NCBI GenBank assembly: GCA_032718475.1
Contig: JAUCBJ010003048.1
Coordinates: 1-54,796, forward strand
DNA length: 54,796 bases
Reading direction: 5' to 3'
Source of the DNA: Nemertoderma westbladi
Lineage: Eukaryota > Xenacoelomorpha > Nemertodermatida > Nemertodermatidae
The position numbers and the translations under genes are program-made. Below are positions 45,001 to 54,796 of this stretch, one piece after another. Every line of letters starts with the position of its first letter. Position 1 is the first letter of the stretch. Below the pieces are notes generated by a model that saw nothing but the letters and a program-made list of their open reading frames with translations, had not been told where the DNA came from and did no database searches.

Positions 45001-45746
45001 CAATCACACATGCCAGTCCCCGGAACACTTCCTATAGCAGTCCTAAAGGAATGTGTACCAGTCCAAGAAGCATCCATTCTACACCCCAGTGCAGTAGTCA
45101 AGTACATTCTACTACAGTATCGTCTTGCAGTACATCCCATTATTCGACTTGCAGCAGTCTACATAGAATAGGAAGCAGAAATCGTCGGCGCCGTCTAAGT
45201 TCAACCTCGTCCAATGACCAACTCAACTCTTCCTTGCAGTCAGACACCTATCAACAGACACGTTCAAAACCCGAACCAAAATGTTGCGTTAAACGTGTTC
45301 GAGTTAACCCTTTTATTGACGACGAGGCTTCTTTATCTGACGGCGGTTTCGCTTGTAATGTATCTTCGGATGAAACGGGCAGCCATCTCGACGATTCATT
45401 GGTTGGTTTCATAGACAGGGGAAGTATTATTTGCGAGAGTCCCGAGACTGGCATGTATTTGGAGTCTGTTGCTAATAGAACGCCTGCCAATCCTACTGGC
45501 TATAAACTCGCGAGGTCTTCCGAGTACCAACCAATCGTCTACTCTCAGGACCCCGGCTCTGAGTCATCTTCATACGAACACGATAGTTTCTGCGTGGATA
45601 ATCATTCGGGGGTCAGTGACATAGCTGATCATAGCCTCTCAGCGGATGTCCGACCTAAGAAATCGACACAAATATACAAAAGGTCGAAATTTAGAAGGTT
45701 GCATTTTGCGGAGGAACAGTCTTCTAGTGAAGATGCTATATTATAA
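42009..45746 (+). CDS. FANCM: FANCM-like DEAH-box DNA translocase (Hef/Mph1 family)
   Basis: Nuclear ATP-dependent translocase that remodels stalled forks and recruits the Fanconi anaemia core complex. The product is 1,245 residues against about 2,050 in human. Helicase motifs: I LPTGLGKT (111-118), Ia APTRPLVAQQ (141-150), II VDEAHKA (DEAH 214-217), III LSATPGS (245-251), V STCVGEEGLDIG (589-600), VI QRMGRTGRRRKG (619-630). The helical insert includes FSHPKINALEDLIVEHF (452-468). After a long low-complexity linker, a conserved FANCM block reappears: PFIDDEASLSD (about 1097) and DSFCVD (about 1191). The protein ends FAEEQSSSEDAIL, just before the point where vertebrate proteins continue to the ERCC4-like nuclease and HhH domains; those are absent, as in insect FANCM and yeast Mph1. 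The coding region is a single exon. The start has good context (AAAATGG), and TTTTTTATGTAG 27 bases upstream could be an acceptor for a 5' UTR intron. Confidence 0.93.
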   Translation: MDRKRKQLTIEDMIGKGVAACLPDVNNQQDNIILDHSMNGEGESLFYEDIDEMDLINMKDPPAFQSISNKDDSGFDMQMGSSWIYPINYPIRDYQFNICNVALFENTLVCLPTGLGKTFIAAVVMYNFYRWFPDGKIVFMAPTRPLVAQQIKACCDIVDIPPDHCIEMTGRMIQKKRVCAWKDNRVFFLTPQVFNNDVSSGLCPPEGVRCVVVDEAHKAVGNHAYCQVLTTLERCPVSAFRVLALSATPGSDLNAVQLMVSNLLVSRVEIRTEDSIDTARYVNSRSLERRVVPLGLELSTLRDSYLKVIEGVINRLTHNRAMFAKNLLSLSKFELLKNRESFRASSNHLSSKVRGYVEGDFALSVTLYHGLDLLLLHGKHSFYSFISSSISSSNKLRFELNKFPDLLNQLEVMRVEFEPRNFSVNKSYILNESREGQRPLPLGSSQLPPPPFSHPKINALEDLIVEHFSQFAEDHDKNQQTEDINSTYKCDDPLSNKNPSLSSKENVKDVTNSSTNGLSSRVMVFSSFRDSVQEITNVLNSHWPIVRAMAFIGQASGAQVSAASRGFTQREQLAVISRFRSGGYNTLVSTCVGEEGLDIGDVDLIVCYDIQRSPLRMIQRMGRTGRRRKGRVVVLLTEGKEELTLNQCLTNQKTLHKTLGNKLHLLKMYKNSPRLIPLQFKPTCNKVIFDTSNKIKEPLKTIPNQSNVKKVKEPVKKSQTRKKKDTLKVTPIPERNVRRLEDLMHLQADSDFQPKSNDSLNSPLAVIKAIIADVCGSDVDNISDETQAIPTAPHLDLKVIDEVDNVDETKVNWVVSSHINTRVKNYVYDGKLDQLEDLPRDRELGLFFTNNIHIATNYLERPKTDIKFGINNSDIDLRSTHDLNVDAMLNELEYKGKLGVVDDVNEKIISADRELSNCFDVEQLFGDFDGGVDDKEILNITTGVTGNTYFPIPHSYNNGNYIATGLISNQCIQPITQSSNGTANCTKVSFLQTYSSSPITHASPRNTSYSSPKGMCTSPRSIHSTPQCSSQVHSTTVSSCSTSHYSTCSSLHRIGSRNRRRRLSSTSSNDQLNSSLQSDTYQQTRSKPEPKCCVKRVRVNPFIDDEASLSDGGFACNVSSDETGSHLDDSLVGFIDRGSIICESPETGMYLESVANRTPANPTGYKLARSSEYQPIVYSQDPGSESSSYEHDSFCVDNHSGVSDIADHSLSADVRPKKSTQIYKRSKFRRLHFAEEQSSSEDAIL

Positions 45747-45754
45747 CATCCATC

Positions 45755-45780
45755 AATAAATTATTATTGGAAGTAATAAA
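45755..45780 (+). promoter_or_regulatory. Poly(A) signals of the FANCM gene
   Basis: AATAAA at 45755-45760 and again at 45775-45780, within 35 bases of the stop codon. They support a genuine transcript end here rather than continuation into missing ERCC4/HhH exons. Confidence 0.5.
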
Positions 45781-46894
45781 ATGTGCTAATAGTATGATAA
45801 TAATTATATTCCTAAATAAACAAGTAATTGCTGACTGTTGAGTTGATTGTAATTGAGTTGATTGATTTCGAATATAGTATGAATAATACTTACATCCATA
45901 TCATTTTGTCTAAATTATTGTCTAAAAGGTTATTATTGTTTACGACAATGGTCCTAATTGGCTTCTCGGAGAAAAAAATAACATTTTTAATGCCATAATT
46001 TATTGTTGCCTCAAAACCGTTCATGGTTGGTAATGAATTTAAACAAATCCACCCTACTAATCCTAATTTTTCTCACACATTATTTGTAATGCTACTCAAA
46101 AGTTATTCAACCATACCAAATAACATAATTTACCCAAAACATTGTTTTAATGTCCCAGGTACTTGTTGATTTTCTCGAAATTAATACTTAGATTAAGGGG
46201 GGGGGGGGGGGGGGGGGGAGGGGTTACTGGCTCTCGAATTGAAATTTACCCAAAGCAGAAGATTACTGGCTGGTCCTCGCGGCGAAAGCAACCACCATCA
46301 AACGTGGAAACTCAATTTGAATACTGCGACCAGGAAAACCAATATAAGTAAACTTTTAGCTAAATGGTGAGCCATTTTCTTATATTTTAACGGACAGTCA
46401 GTTAGACAGACAGATAAACTAGATTTCATTCATTGAAAGTGAAAACAGACCTCAGAATTGAAATTGAATGGAAAACCTCCGAGGTTCTTAAAAGACAATT
46501 GTCTCGGCATGGTATTTTTTCGTTTTTATAATACTACTACTCTGCCATTTATCAATCAATTTGTATGTTCTTTATCTATTGAAAACTAGTGTGCTCAAAA
46601 ATAAAATTCGAGCAGTTGTTTTAGTTTTGAAATTGTTTATCTGTTACTGGTATAACTTTTTTAAAACAGTGGTTTTTTTGAAAATTTGAAATTTATTTTG
46701 AAAAATGGCGATATTTTCCTTGAAAAGTACGAATCAAACTGCGAGTGCTAATTCCAAAAAACATAATACAAGCGTAACGAAGCGTAACGAAGGAGTATTA
46801 TTTTAAACCAAAAATATTAATTTTGGCCCTGGCCGCTACAATGAGCGTCAAAATAAATTTTTTTTTAATCTCCTTTCAATATAGTCCACCCAAA
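45781..46894. other. Intergenic, with poly-G tract and a small LINE-A fragment
   Basis: A G run of more than 20 bases lies at 46196-46220. Positions 46256-46291 (ACTGGCTGGTCCTCGCGGCG) match the LINE-A 3' region on the minus strand. GCGTAACGAA is doubled at about 46771-46790. Nothing else is supported. Confidence 0.5.
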
Positions 46895-47079
46895 ATGTAT
46901 CTTATACTTTATTTCTATTTATTCGCTTTTTGGAGCAATATGCATTTCAAAATGTTGACTTTCAAGCCAGGATCGGTACAGCCCCTTAAATCTGTGGTAT
47001 TGAATTCATATCTCTCCGGAAGTCGTAGGTCTATAGGGGGGATGATGGGGAACGAATTTGTGACAAACTTGTGCCATGA

Positions 47080-49663
47080 GGGAAAAGGACGGTGGACTAC
47101 TTGGCGTCCCAAGGGAAAAGGACGGTGGACTACTTGGCGTCCCAAGGGAAAAGGACGGTGGACTACTTGGCGTCCCAAAGGAAAAGGACGGTGGACTACT
47201 TGGCGTCCCAAGGGAAAAGGACGGTGGACTACATGGCGTCCCAAGGGAAAAGGACGGTGGACTACTTGGCGTCCCAAGGGAAAAGGACGGTGGACTACTT
47301 GGCGTCCCAAAGGAAAAGGACGGTGGACTACTTGGCGTCCCAAGGGAAAAGGACGGTGGACTACTTGGCGTCCCAAGGGAAAAGGACGGTGGACTACTTG
47401 GCGTCCCAAGGGAAAAGGACGGTGGACTACTTGGCGTCACAAGGGAAAAGGACGGTGGACTACTTGGCGTCCCAAGGGAAAAGGACGGTGGACTACTTGG
47501 CGTCCCAAGGGAAAAGGACGGTGGACTACTTGGCGTCCCAAGGGAAAAGCACTGTGGACTACTTGGCGTCCCAAGGGAAAAGGACGGTGGACTACTTGGC
47601 GTCCCAAGGGAAAAAGACGGTGGACTACTTGGCGTCCCAAGGGAAAAGGACGGTGGACTACTTGGCGTCCCAAGGGAAAAGGACGGTGGACTACTTGGCG
47701 TCCCAAGGGAAAAGGACGGTGGACTACTTGGCGTCCCAAGGGAAAAGGACGGTGGACTACTTGGCGTCCCAAGGGTAAAGGACGGTGGACTACTTGACGT
47801 CCCAAGGGAAAAGGACGGTGGACTACTTGGCGTCCCAAGGGAAAAGGACGGTGGACTACTTGGCGTCCCAACCCAAGGGAAAAGGATGGTGGACTACTTG
47901 GCGTCCCAAGGTAAAAGGACGGTGGACTACTTGGCGTCCCAAGGGAAAAGGACGGTGGACTACTTGGCGTCCCAAGGGAAAAGGACGGTGGACTACTTGG
48001 CGTCCCAAGGGAAAAGGACGGTGGACTACTTGGCGTCCCAAGGGAAAAGGACGGTGGACTACTTGGCGTCCCAAGGGAAAAGGACTGTGGACTACTTGGC
48101 GTCCCAAGGGAAAAGGACGGTGGACTACTTGGCGTCCCAAGGGAAAAGGACTGTGGACTACTTGGCGTCCCAAGGGAAAAGGACGGTGGACTACTTGGCG
48201 TCCCAAGGGAAAAGGACGGTGGACTACTTGGCGTCCCAAGGGAAAAGGACGGTGGACTACTTGGCGTCCCAAGGGAAAAGGACGGTGGACTACTTGGCGT
48301 CCCAAGGGAAAAGGACGGTGGACTACTTGGCGTCCCAAGGGGAAAGGACGGTGGACTACTTGGCGTCCCAAGGGAAAAGGACGGTGGACTACTTGGCGCC
48401 CCAAGGGAAAATGACGGTGGACTACTTGGCGTCCCAAGGGAAAAGGACGGTGGACTACTTGGCGTCCCAAGGGAAAAGGACGGTGGACTACTTGGCGTCC
48501 CAAGGGAAAAGGACGGTGGACTACTTGGCGTCCCAAGGGAAAAGGACGGTGGACTACTTGGCGTCCCAAGGGAAAAGGACTGTGGACTACTTGGCGTCCC
48601 AAGGGAAAAGGACGGTGGACTACTTGGCGTCCCAAGGGAAAAGGACGGTGGACTACTTGGCGTCCCAAGGGAAAAGGACGGTGGACTACTTGGCGTCCCA
48701 AGGGAAAAGGACGGTGGACTACTTGGCGTCCCAAGGGAAAAGGACTGTGGACTACTTGGCGTCCCAAGGGAAAAGGACTGTGGACTACTTGGCGTCCCAA
48801 GGGAAAAGGACGGTGGACTACTTGGCGTCCCAAGGGAAAAGGACGGTGGACTACTTGGCGTCCCAAGGGAAAAGGACGGTGGACTACTTGGCGTCCTAAG
48901 GGAAAAGGACTGTGGACTACTTGGCGTCCCAAGGGAAAAGGACTGTGGACTAGTTGGCGTCCCAAGGGAAAAGGACGGTGGACTACTTGGCGTCCCAAGG
49001 GAAAAGGACGGTGGACTACTTGGCGTCCCAAGGGAAAAGGACGGTGGACTACTTGGCGTCCCAAGGGAAAAGGACGGTGGACTACTTGGCGTCCCAAGGG
49101 AAAAGGACGGTGGACTACTTGGCGTCCCAAGGGAAAAGGACGGTGGACTACTTGGAGTCCCAAGGGAAAAGGACGGTGGACTACTTGGCGTCCCAAGGGA
49201 AAAGGACGGTGGACTACTTGGCGTCCCAAGGGAAAAGGACGGTGGACTACTTGGCGTCCCAAGGGAAAAGGACGGTGGACTACTTGGCGTCCCAAGGGAA
49301 AAGGACGGTGGACTACTTGGCGTCCCAAGGGAAAAGGACGGTGGACTACTTGGCGTCCCAAGGGAAAAGGACGGTGGACTACTTGGCGTCCCAAGGGAAA
49401 AGGACGGTGGACTACTTGGCGTCCCAAGGGAAAAGGACGGTGGACTACTTGGCGTCCCAAGGGAAAAGGACGGTGGACTACTTGGCGTCCCAAGGTAAAA
49501 GGACGGTGGACTACTTGGCGTCCCAAGGGAAAAGGACGGTGGACTACTTGGCGTCCCAAGGGAAAAGGACGGTGGACTACTTGGCGTCCCAAGGGAAAAG
49601 GACGGTGGACTACTTGGCGTCCCAACCCAAGGGAAAAGGACGGTGGACTACTTGGCGTCCCAA
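47080..49663. repeat. 33-bp minisatellite, about 78 copies
   Basis: The unit starts GGGAAAAGGACGGTGGACTA and continues CTTGGCGTCCCAA. Copies are nearly identical. CCCAA is duplicated (a +5 shift) at about 47870 and 49624. All frames are largely open because the period is a multiple of three. An upstream ATG (46895) with a hydrophobic leader runs into the array, giving KGRWTTWRPKG repeats until a TGA at 47797; I do not call it a gene. Confidence 0.95.
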
Positions 49664-49726
49664 TATGTGATATTTTATTTTTTATTTTATTTATTTACAC
49701 GATAATCATAATGATAAAAGAATATA

Positions 49727-50978
49727 AAACAATGCGAACTTTACACACAAAGAGAAAGTAATTTAAAACAATGCGAACTTTACACACAAAGAGAAAGTAA
49801 TTTAAAACAATGCGAACTTTACACACAAAGAGAAAGTAATTTAAAACAATGCGAACTTTACACACAAAGAGAAAGTAATTTAAAACAATGCGAACTTTAC
49901 ACACAAAGAGAAAGTAATTTAAAACAATGCGAACTTTACACACAAAGAGAAAGTAATTTAAAACAATGCGAACTTTACACACAAAGAGAAAGTAATTTAA
50001 TACAATTCGAACTTTACACACAAAGAGAAAGTAATTTAAAACAATGCGAACTTTACACACAAAGAGAAAGTAATTTAAAACAATGCGAACATTACACACA
50101 AAGAGAAAGTAATTTAAAACAATGCGAACTTTACACACAAAGAGAAAGTAATTTAATACAATTCGAACTTTACACACAAAGAGAAAGTAATTTAAAACAA
50201 TGCGAACTTTACACACAAAGAGAAAGTAATTTAATACAATTCGAACTTTACACACAAAGAGAAAGTAATTTAAAACAATGCGAACTTTACACACAAAGAG
50301 AAAGTAATTTAAAACAATGCGAACTTTACACACAAAGAGAAAGTAATTTAAAACAATGCGAACTTTACACACAAAGAGAAAGTAATTTAAAACAATGCGA
50401 ACTTTACACACAAAGAGAAAGTAATTTAATACAATTCCAACTTTACACACAAAGAGAAAGTAATTTAAAACAATGCGAACTTTACACACAAAGAGAAAGT
50501 AATTTAAAACAATGCGAACTTTACACACAAAGAGAAAGTAATTTAAAACAATGCGAACTTTACACACAAAGAGAAAGTAATTTAAAACAATGCGAACTTT
50601 ACACACAAAGAGAAAGTAATTTAAAACAATGCGAACTTTACACACAAAGAGAAAGTAATTTAAAACAATGCGAACTTTACACACAAAGAGAAAGTAATTT
50701 AAAACAATACGAACTTTACACACAAAGAGAAAGTAATTTAATACAATTCGAACTTTACACACAAAGAGAAAGTAATTTCAAACAATGCGAACTTTACACA
50801 CAAAGAGAAAGTAATTTAAAACAATGCGAACTTTACACACAAAGAGAAAGTAATTTAAAACAATGCGAACTTTACACACAAAGAGAAAGTAATTTAAAAC
50901 AATGCGAACTTTACACACAAAGAGAAAGTAATTTAAAACAATGCGAACTTTACACACAATGAGAAAGTAATTTAAAAT
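49727..50978. repeat. 39-bp minisatellite, about 32 copies
   Basis: The unit contains AACAATGCGAACTTTACACA and CAAAGAGAAAGTAATTTAA. A variant with ATACAATTCGAAC recurs at irregular spacing. The minus-strand open frame (VRIVLNYFLFVCK repeats) is attributed to the period. Confidence 0.95.
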
Positions 50979-51287
50979 AATGGTCGTGGAGAGAACCGCC
51001 CAGGCTCGAAGGCACTCACGGGGGCTACGGGTACCAATAAAGTAAAACAGGACATTTCACTAATTTAACTTTTACAGTATTGTAAATATTGTACTTTGGT
51101 AATTAGTAACCATTAATTGTGAATATTAAGATAAGTTTTAAGTAAAAAGTAATCATGTAATTTGACTATAATTAATAAAAAGAAATAAATAAGCCAGTAA
51201 AATTAAAGTTTTAACGCCAACCAGACAACTTGCCAACAATGTTAAAATGGTTGCTATGGATTAACGATTAAAATGTACAAAATAAAA

Positions 51288-53870
51288 TTAACGATTAAGA
51301 AATAATATTGGGTTTCCCTGCGTGATAATGAAGGGACAATATGGCAGGAAGTCAACACCGAGCAATTTACGTTTGAAGGTGTGGAAATTAGCAGCCTCAA
51401 CGACTTCTACAGGCAATTCATTCCAAATATTTACAACACGGGATTGAAGTGCATGTTTGCACATGTTTAAACGGGACAAGTAATTTTTTGCTGTGACCAC
51501 GTAGACCGTCAGGTTGTTATTTACAATTAAACCCAAGTCTTTACAGGATGAGTTTGGTGTAATACCTAAGTTATTTAATTTACAAATGTCTACATTAGAA
51601 ATACCAACATGAATAACAGCACATTTGTGAGAAGCGATTGACAACTGCCAATCGGCTGCCAATTTCTCTAAGGCCTGGAGCGCAACGACAAGCGCATTGT
51701 ATTCTTTGGCATCGGAATACATTTTTACGTCGTCGGCAAATAGTTTTACCGTTGTTGAGGCGCTGAACAAGTCAGGGAGATCATTAATGAATATCAAAAA
51801 TATAACCGGCCCCAGTACACTACCCTGGATAGTGCCAGATGAGACCGGCCCCAGAACTCTACCCTGGATAGTGCCAGATGAGACCGGCCCCAGAACACTA
51901 CCCTGGATAGTGCCAGATGAGACCGGCCCCAGAACACTACCCTGGATAGTGCCAGATGAGACAGGCCCCAGTACACTACCCTGGATAGTGCCAGATGAGA
52001 CCGGCCCCAGTACACTACCCTGGATAGTGCCAGATGAGACCGGCCCCAGAACACTACCCTGGATAGTGCCAGATGAGACCGGCCCCAGAACACTACCCTG
52101 GATAGTGCCAGATGAGACCGGCCCCAGTACACTACCCTGGATAGTGCCAGATGAGACCGGCCCCAGAACACTACCCTGGATAGTGCCAGATGAGACCGGC
52201 CCCAGTACACTACCCTGGATAGTGCCAGATGAGACCGGCCCCAGTACACTACCCTGGATAGTGCCAGATGAGACCGGCCCCAGTACACTACCCTGGACAG
52301 TGCCAGATGAGACCGGCCCCAGAACACTACCCTGGATAGTGCCAGATGAGACCGGCCCCAGAACACTACCCTGGATAGTGCCAGATGAGACCGGCCCCAG
52401 TACACTACCCTGGATAGTGCCAGATGAGACCGGCCCCAGAACACTACCCTGGATAGTGCCAGATGAGACCGGCCCCAGAACGCTACCCTGGATAGTGCCA
52501 GATGAGACCGGCCCCAGAACACTACCCTGGATAGTGCCAGATGAGACCGGCCCCAGAACACTACCCTGGATAGTGCCAGATGAGACCGGCCCCAGAACAC
52601 TACCCTGGATAGTGCCAGATGAGACCGGCCCCAGAACACTACCCTGGATAGTGCCAGATGAGACCGGCCCCAGAACACTACCCTGGATAGTGCCAGATGA
52701 GACCGGCCCCAGAACACTACCCTGGATAGTGCCAGATGAGACCGGCCCCAGTACACTACCTGGATAGTGCCAGATGAGACCGGCCCCAGTACACTACCCT
52801 GGATAGTGCCAGATGAGACCGGCCCCAGTACACTACCCTGGATAGTGCCAGATGAGACCGGCCCCAGAACGCTACCCTGGATAGTGCCAGATGAGACCGG
52901 CCCCAGAACACTACCCTGGATAGTGCCAGATGAGACTCATACATTATCCGAAAAAATTCATTTCCAACAAGAATGCGTTGCGTTATATTAGAGAGGAATG
53001 CTCCTAACCAAGCAAAGCAAATCTCCAGATATACCATAAGATGACAACTTACAAAGCACCTTTGGGTGTACACAATTATCGAAAGCCTTTAGCGTAATCA
53101 ATGTAAACTATGTCTATGTTTTTCCTGTCGTCTATCATACTGTATCAGTCACTAAAACATTCAAGCAGCTGAGTACAAGTAGATTTACGCGCGAGAATAC
53201 CGTGCTGAGCCTTAGATATTAATTTATGATTACGTAGGTATTAAATAAGTTATTTTTTAACACACATTTCCATGATTTTACAAGTAATGCTCGTCAGGGA
53301 AATAGGACGGTAATTATAAGGATCACAAGGATCTCCCTTTTTAAATAATGGTACAATTATAACCATGAGCCAAATAGATGGAAGTGCGTGCGTATAAAAG
53401 GAGATATTGAAAAGTTCTGATAACGGTGCTGCTAAACAAAGTGATAAACGCGAAAATAAAATACAAGGCAAGTTCTCTGGCGTAGTACTTTTTTTAGAAG
53501 ATATTTTATTTAACACATCTAACACATTCACAGGTGAAAAATCAATGGCGGACAAAGAAACATTGTTTGGAACTCTTGATTTCAAAGGTGGTACCTTGGA
53601 ATCTTGGTACGTTGTTGTTATCAGTTGTACAATTTTCGGATAGTACTTCGGAGAAGATTTTTGCCTTAATTTAATCGTCAACAATTGTACCTCCCTTAAG
53701 AGGGTGAACCCCCACCTCCCCCCCCCCCCCCTTAAGAGGGTGAACCCCTCCCTTAAGAGGGTGAACCCTCCCCCCCCCCCCACCCCCTTAAGAGGTCCTA
53801 TACCACTTTTATTCTGGCGTTTGGAATTAATGAACTTGAAAATACAATTGGGATTAACCGAGTTTAACAA
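51288..53870 (-). pseudogene. LINE-C, jockey/CR1-like reverse transcriptase, disrupted
   Basis: From high to low coordinates the minus strand reads VPLFKKGDPCDPYNYRPISL (fingers motif), motif A as VYIDYAK followed by a frameshift (about 53085), RILVGNEFF, then the 39-bp array encoding repeats of GTIQGSVLGPVSS, then VIFLIFINDLPDLFS, the catalytic KLFADDVKMY, SIASHKCAVIHVG and the C-terminal VVNIWNELPVEVVEAANFHT typical of jockey/CR1 ORF2. The 5' part contains poly-C and TTAAGAGGG repeats (53700-53790). Frameshifts and the array make it inactive, although FADD is intact. Confidence 0.82.
51800..52935 (-). repeat. 39-bp array born from the reverse-transcriptase QGSVLGP motif, about 29 copies
   Basis: In the LINE-C frame each unit encodes GTIQGSVLGPVSS. 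The last copy runs without a break into VIFLIFINDLPDL, so the unit is the element's own conserved SG(V/T)xQGSVLGPxxF motif. Copies differ mostly at one site (AGAACACT or AGTACACT). One copy has a single-base deletion near 52760. Confidence 0.93.
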
Positions 53871-54536
53871 CTTTGTTTCTCGTACACAAGTTGCACGGTG
53901 AGCCGCTTAAGAAGCGAGATATGCAACGCGCTCGTACTCGCGTTTACCGGATTCTGTATCGCGCCTCCTCCAAAACGCCTTTTTTTGACCGTTGCTAAAT
54001 CTGTACATAACGTGGGTAAAACTTTTTATTTACTGGATTTGAATGATTTCAATGGTATAAACTGATCAACACCGGATTTAATAACTGCGCTAAAAACATT
54101 GTAGTATTCGTCTACTGTAATACATGGTTCAAAAAGTGTGGTAAAGTTAGTATTCTTGATGTAGGAATTAAAATATTATTATTATATAGTCACCATTTAC
54201 GTAATCATAATATAGAAGTGATACTGTAGAAGTGTGTCTTTACTGTCCTTTATATACGGGCCTTAAAGTTCTTAGTAGCGTCATCTATCGATTCTGTTCT
54301 AAAATGTATCTACCGGTCTGAGTTAGAGGTCTATAATTATTCTCTCTCCCGAACGACAGATATATTTTCATTTGGGGTAGAGACAAAGAAAACATCTGAT
54401 TGCTGAATTATATTTCCATGCTGTTAGTTGTTGTTATATTCTTCTGTATGAAACTAATCTGCACTGTAAAGTTCAAACAAGTGGATTAATCCTCTGGCTA
54501 ACAGTTCACCTTATCGTAGATGCCTAGTAAATTACT
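53871..54536. other. Unassigned sequence
   Basis: No gene or array that I can support. Confidence 0.35.
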
Positions 54537-54779
54537 CTATTTCAATGTTCGGTTCGCGCGCAGTTCGGTAGGGTGGGGTAAATACAGTAGTATGCTCCAT
54601 ACACCGTAGAGACTGTTTCTGTGTTGGGGGCGGGCAAAGGATTTCATTTTAAACATATCAATGGGGGGAGGTTGAGACTGATCTATTATCGAATGACCGA
54701 GAGAAAATTTAGTTGCCAATATTTCAGCCACTATATTGTAGATTGCAAAACAAACAATAATATAAATACAGGCCTTCAT
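54537..54779 (-). CDS. Possible small secreted protein or first exon, 80 aa
   Basis: ATG 54779 opens with a plausible signal peptide (MKACIYIIVCFAIYNIV, then AEILA) followed by a Pro-rich and basic segment (SQPPPIDMFKMKSFARPQ). No homology was recognised. It may be complete (stop at 54537) or the first exon of a longer gene; no strong donor is seen. Its position at the window edge prevents checking the promoter. Chance occurrence is quite possible. Confidence 0.28.
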   Translation of the reverse strand: MKACIYIIVCFAIYNIVAEILATKFSLGHSIIDQSQPPPIDMFKMKSFARPQHRNSLYGVWSILLYLPHPTELRANRTLK

Positions 54780-54796
54780 CAGGGCATACGGAGATT

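Noticed and set aside
42009-45746. FANCM as a truncated pseudogene
   Set aside because: All helicase motifs and the conserved C-terminal block are intact, poly(A) signals follow the stop closely, and loss of the nuclease-like tail is known in other lineages.
47856-49625. Long minus-strand open frame of GRQVVHRPFPL repeats
   Set aside because: The 33-bp unit is open in most frames; there is no start context, acceptor or flanking normal coding sequence, and substitutions do not favour any frame.
49695-50762. Minus-strand open frame of VRIVLNYFLFVCK repeats
   Set aside because: Simple consequence of a 39-bp array without stops; strongly hydrophobic and lacking any non-repeat domain.
51697-52767. 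Plus-strand open frame of DETGPRTLPWIVP repeats
   Set aside because: Opposite strand of the LINE-C array; the minus frame continues into recognisable reverse transcriptase, this one does not.

Overview
The window is eukaryotic and almost certainly metazoan. It is AT-rich, has GT-AG introns and AATAAA poly(A) signals, and is loaded with non-LTR retrotransposon debris, fold-back elements and minisatellites. It carries an animal-type protein disulfide isomerase with an ER-retention tail and an animal-type FANCM helicase. A marine invertebrate is likely, but I cannot name the lineage from sequence alone.

Layout. A compact, single-exon PDIA1/P4HB gene (1231-2739, +) sits behind a CCAAT/CCACG promoter that resembles an ER-stress element. 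From 3.3 to 6.8 kb there is a block of 21-bp and 15-bp minisatellites, with a MITE-like element and a reverse-transcriptase fragment inside it. From 7.9 to 10.7 kb lies a complete fold-back element with a 71-bp array in one arm only. An orphan Cys-rich secreted or membrane protein (11027-11761, -) and a second inverted-repeat element (12180-13572) follow.

The most striking locus is a minus-strand gene that I assemble from three exons (30306-30235, 22908-22295, 22113-16902). Splice sites and phases agree. The predicted product is about 1,965 residues: signal peptide, coiled coil, eight-cysteine module, then about 1,700 residues of tandem repeats in which an N-glycosylation sequon (NQT) recurs about every ten residues. 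Its 7.3-kb first intron contains a roughly 6-kb fold-back element with two further inverted-repeat elements nested in it.

From 30.7 to 35.6 kb there is a tRNA-like SINE head, several copies of one LINE family (LINE-A) and a three-deep nest of LINE insertions readable from target-site duplications. A long, mostly non-coding stretch leads to a single-exon FANCM-like gene (42009-45746, +) that stops before the usual ERCC4/HhH tail. Beyond it are a 33-bp array (about 78 copies), a 39-bp array (about 32 copies) and a jockey/CR1-like LINE (51288-53870, -). In that LINE the reverse-transcriptase QGSVLGP motif has itself become a 39-bp, in-frame minisatellite of about 29 copies.

The cellular genes show no operon-like relation. 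PDI and the repeat glycoprotein would both act in the secretory pathway; FANCM acts in the nucleus at stalled forks. A recurring theme is that inverted-repeat elements here carry a tandem array expanded in only one of their two arms.
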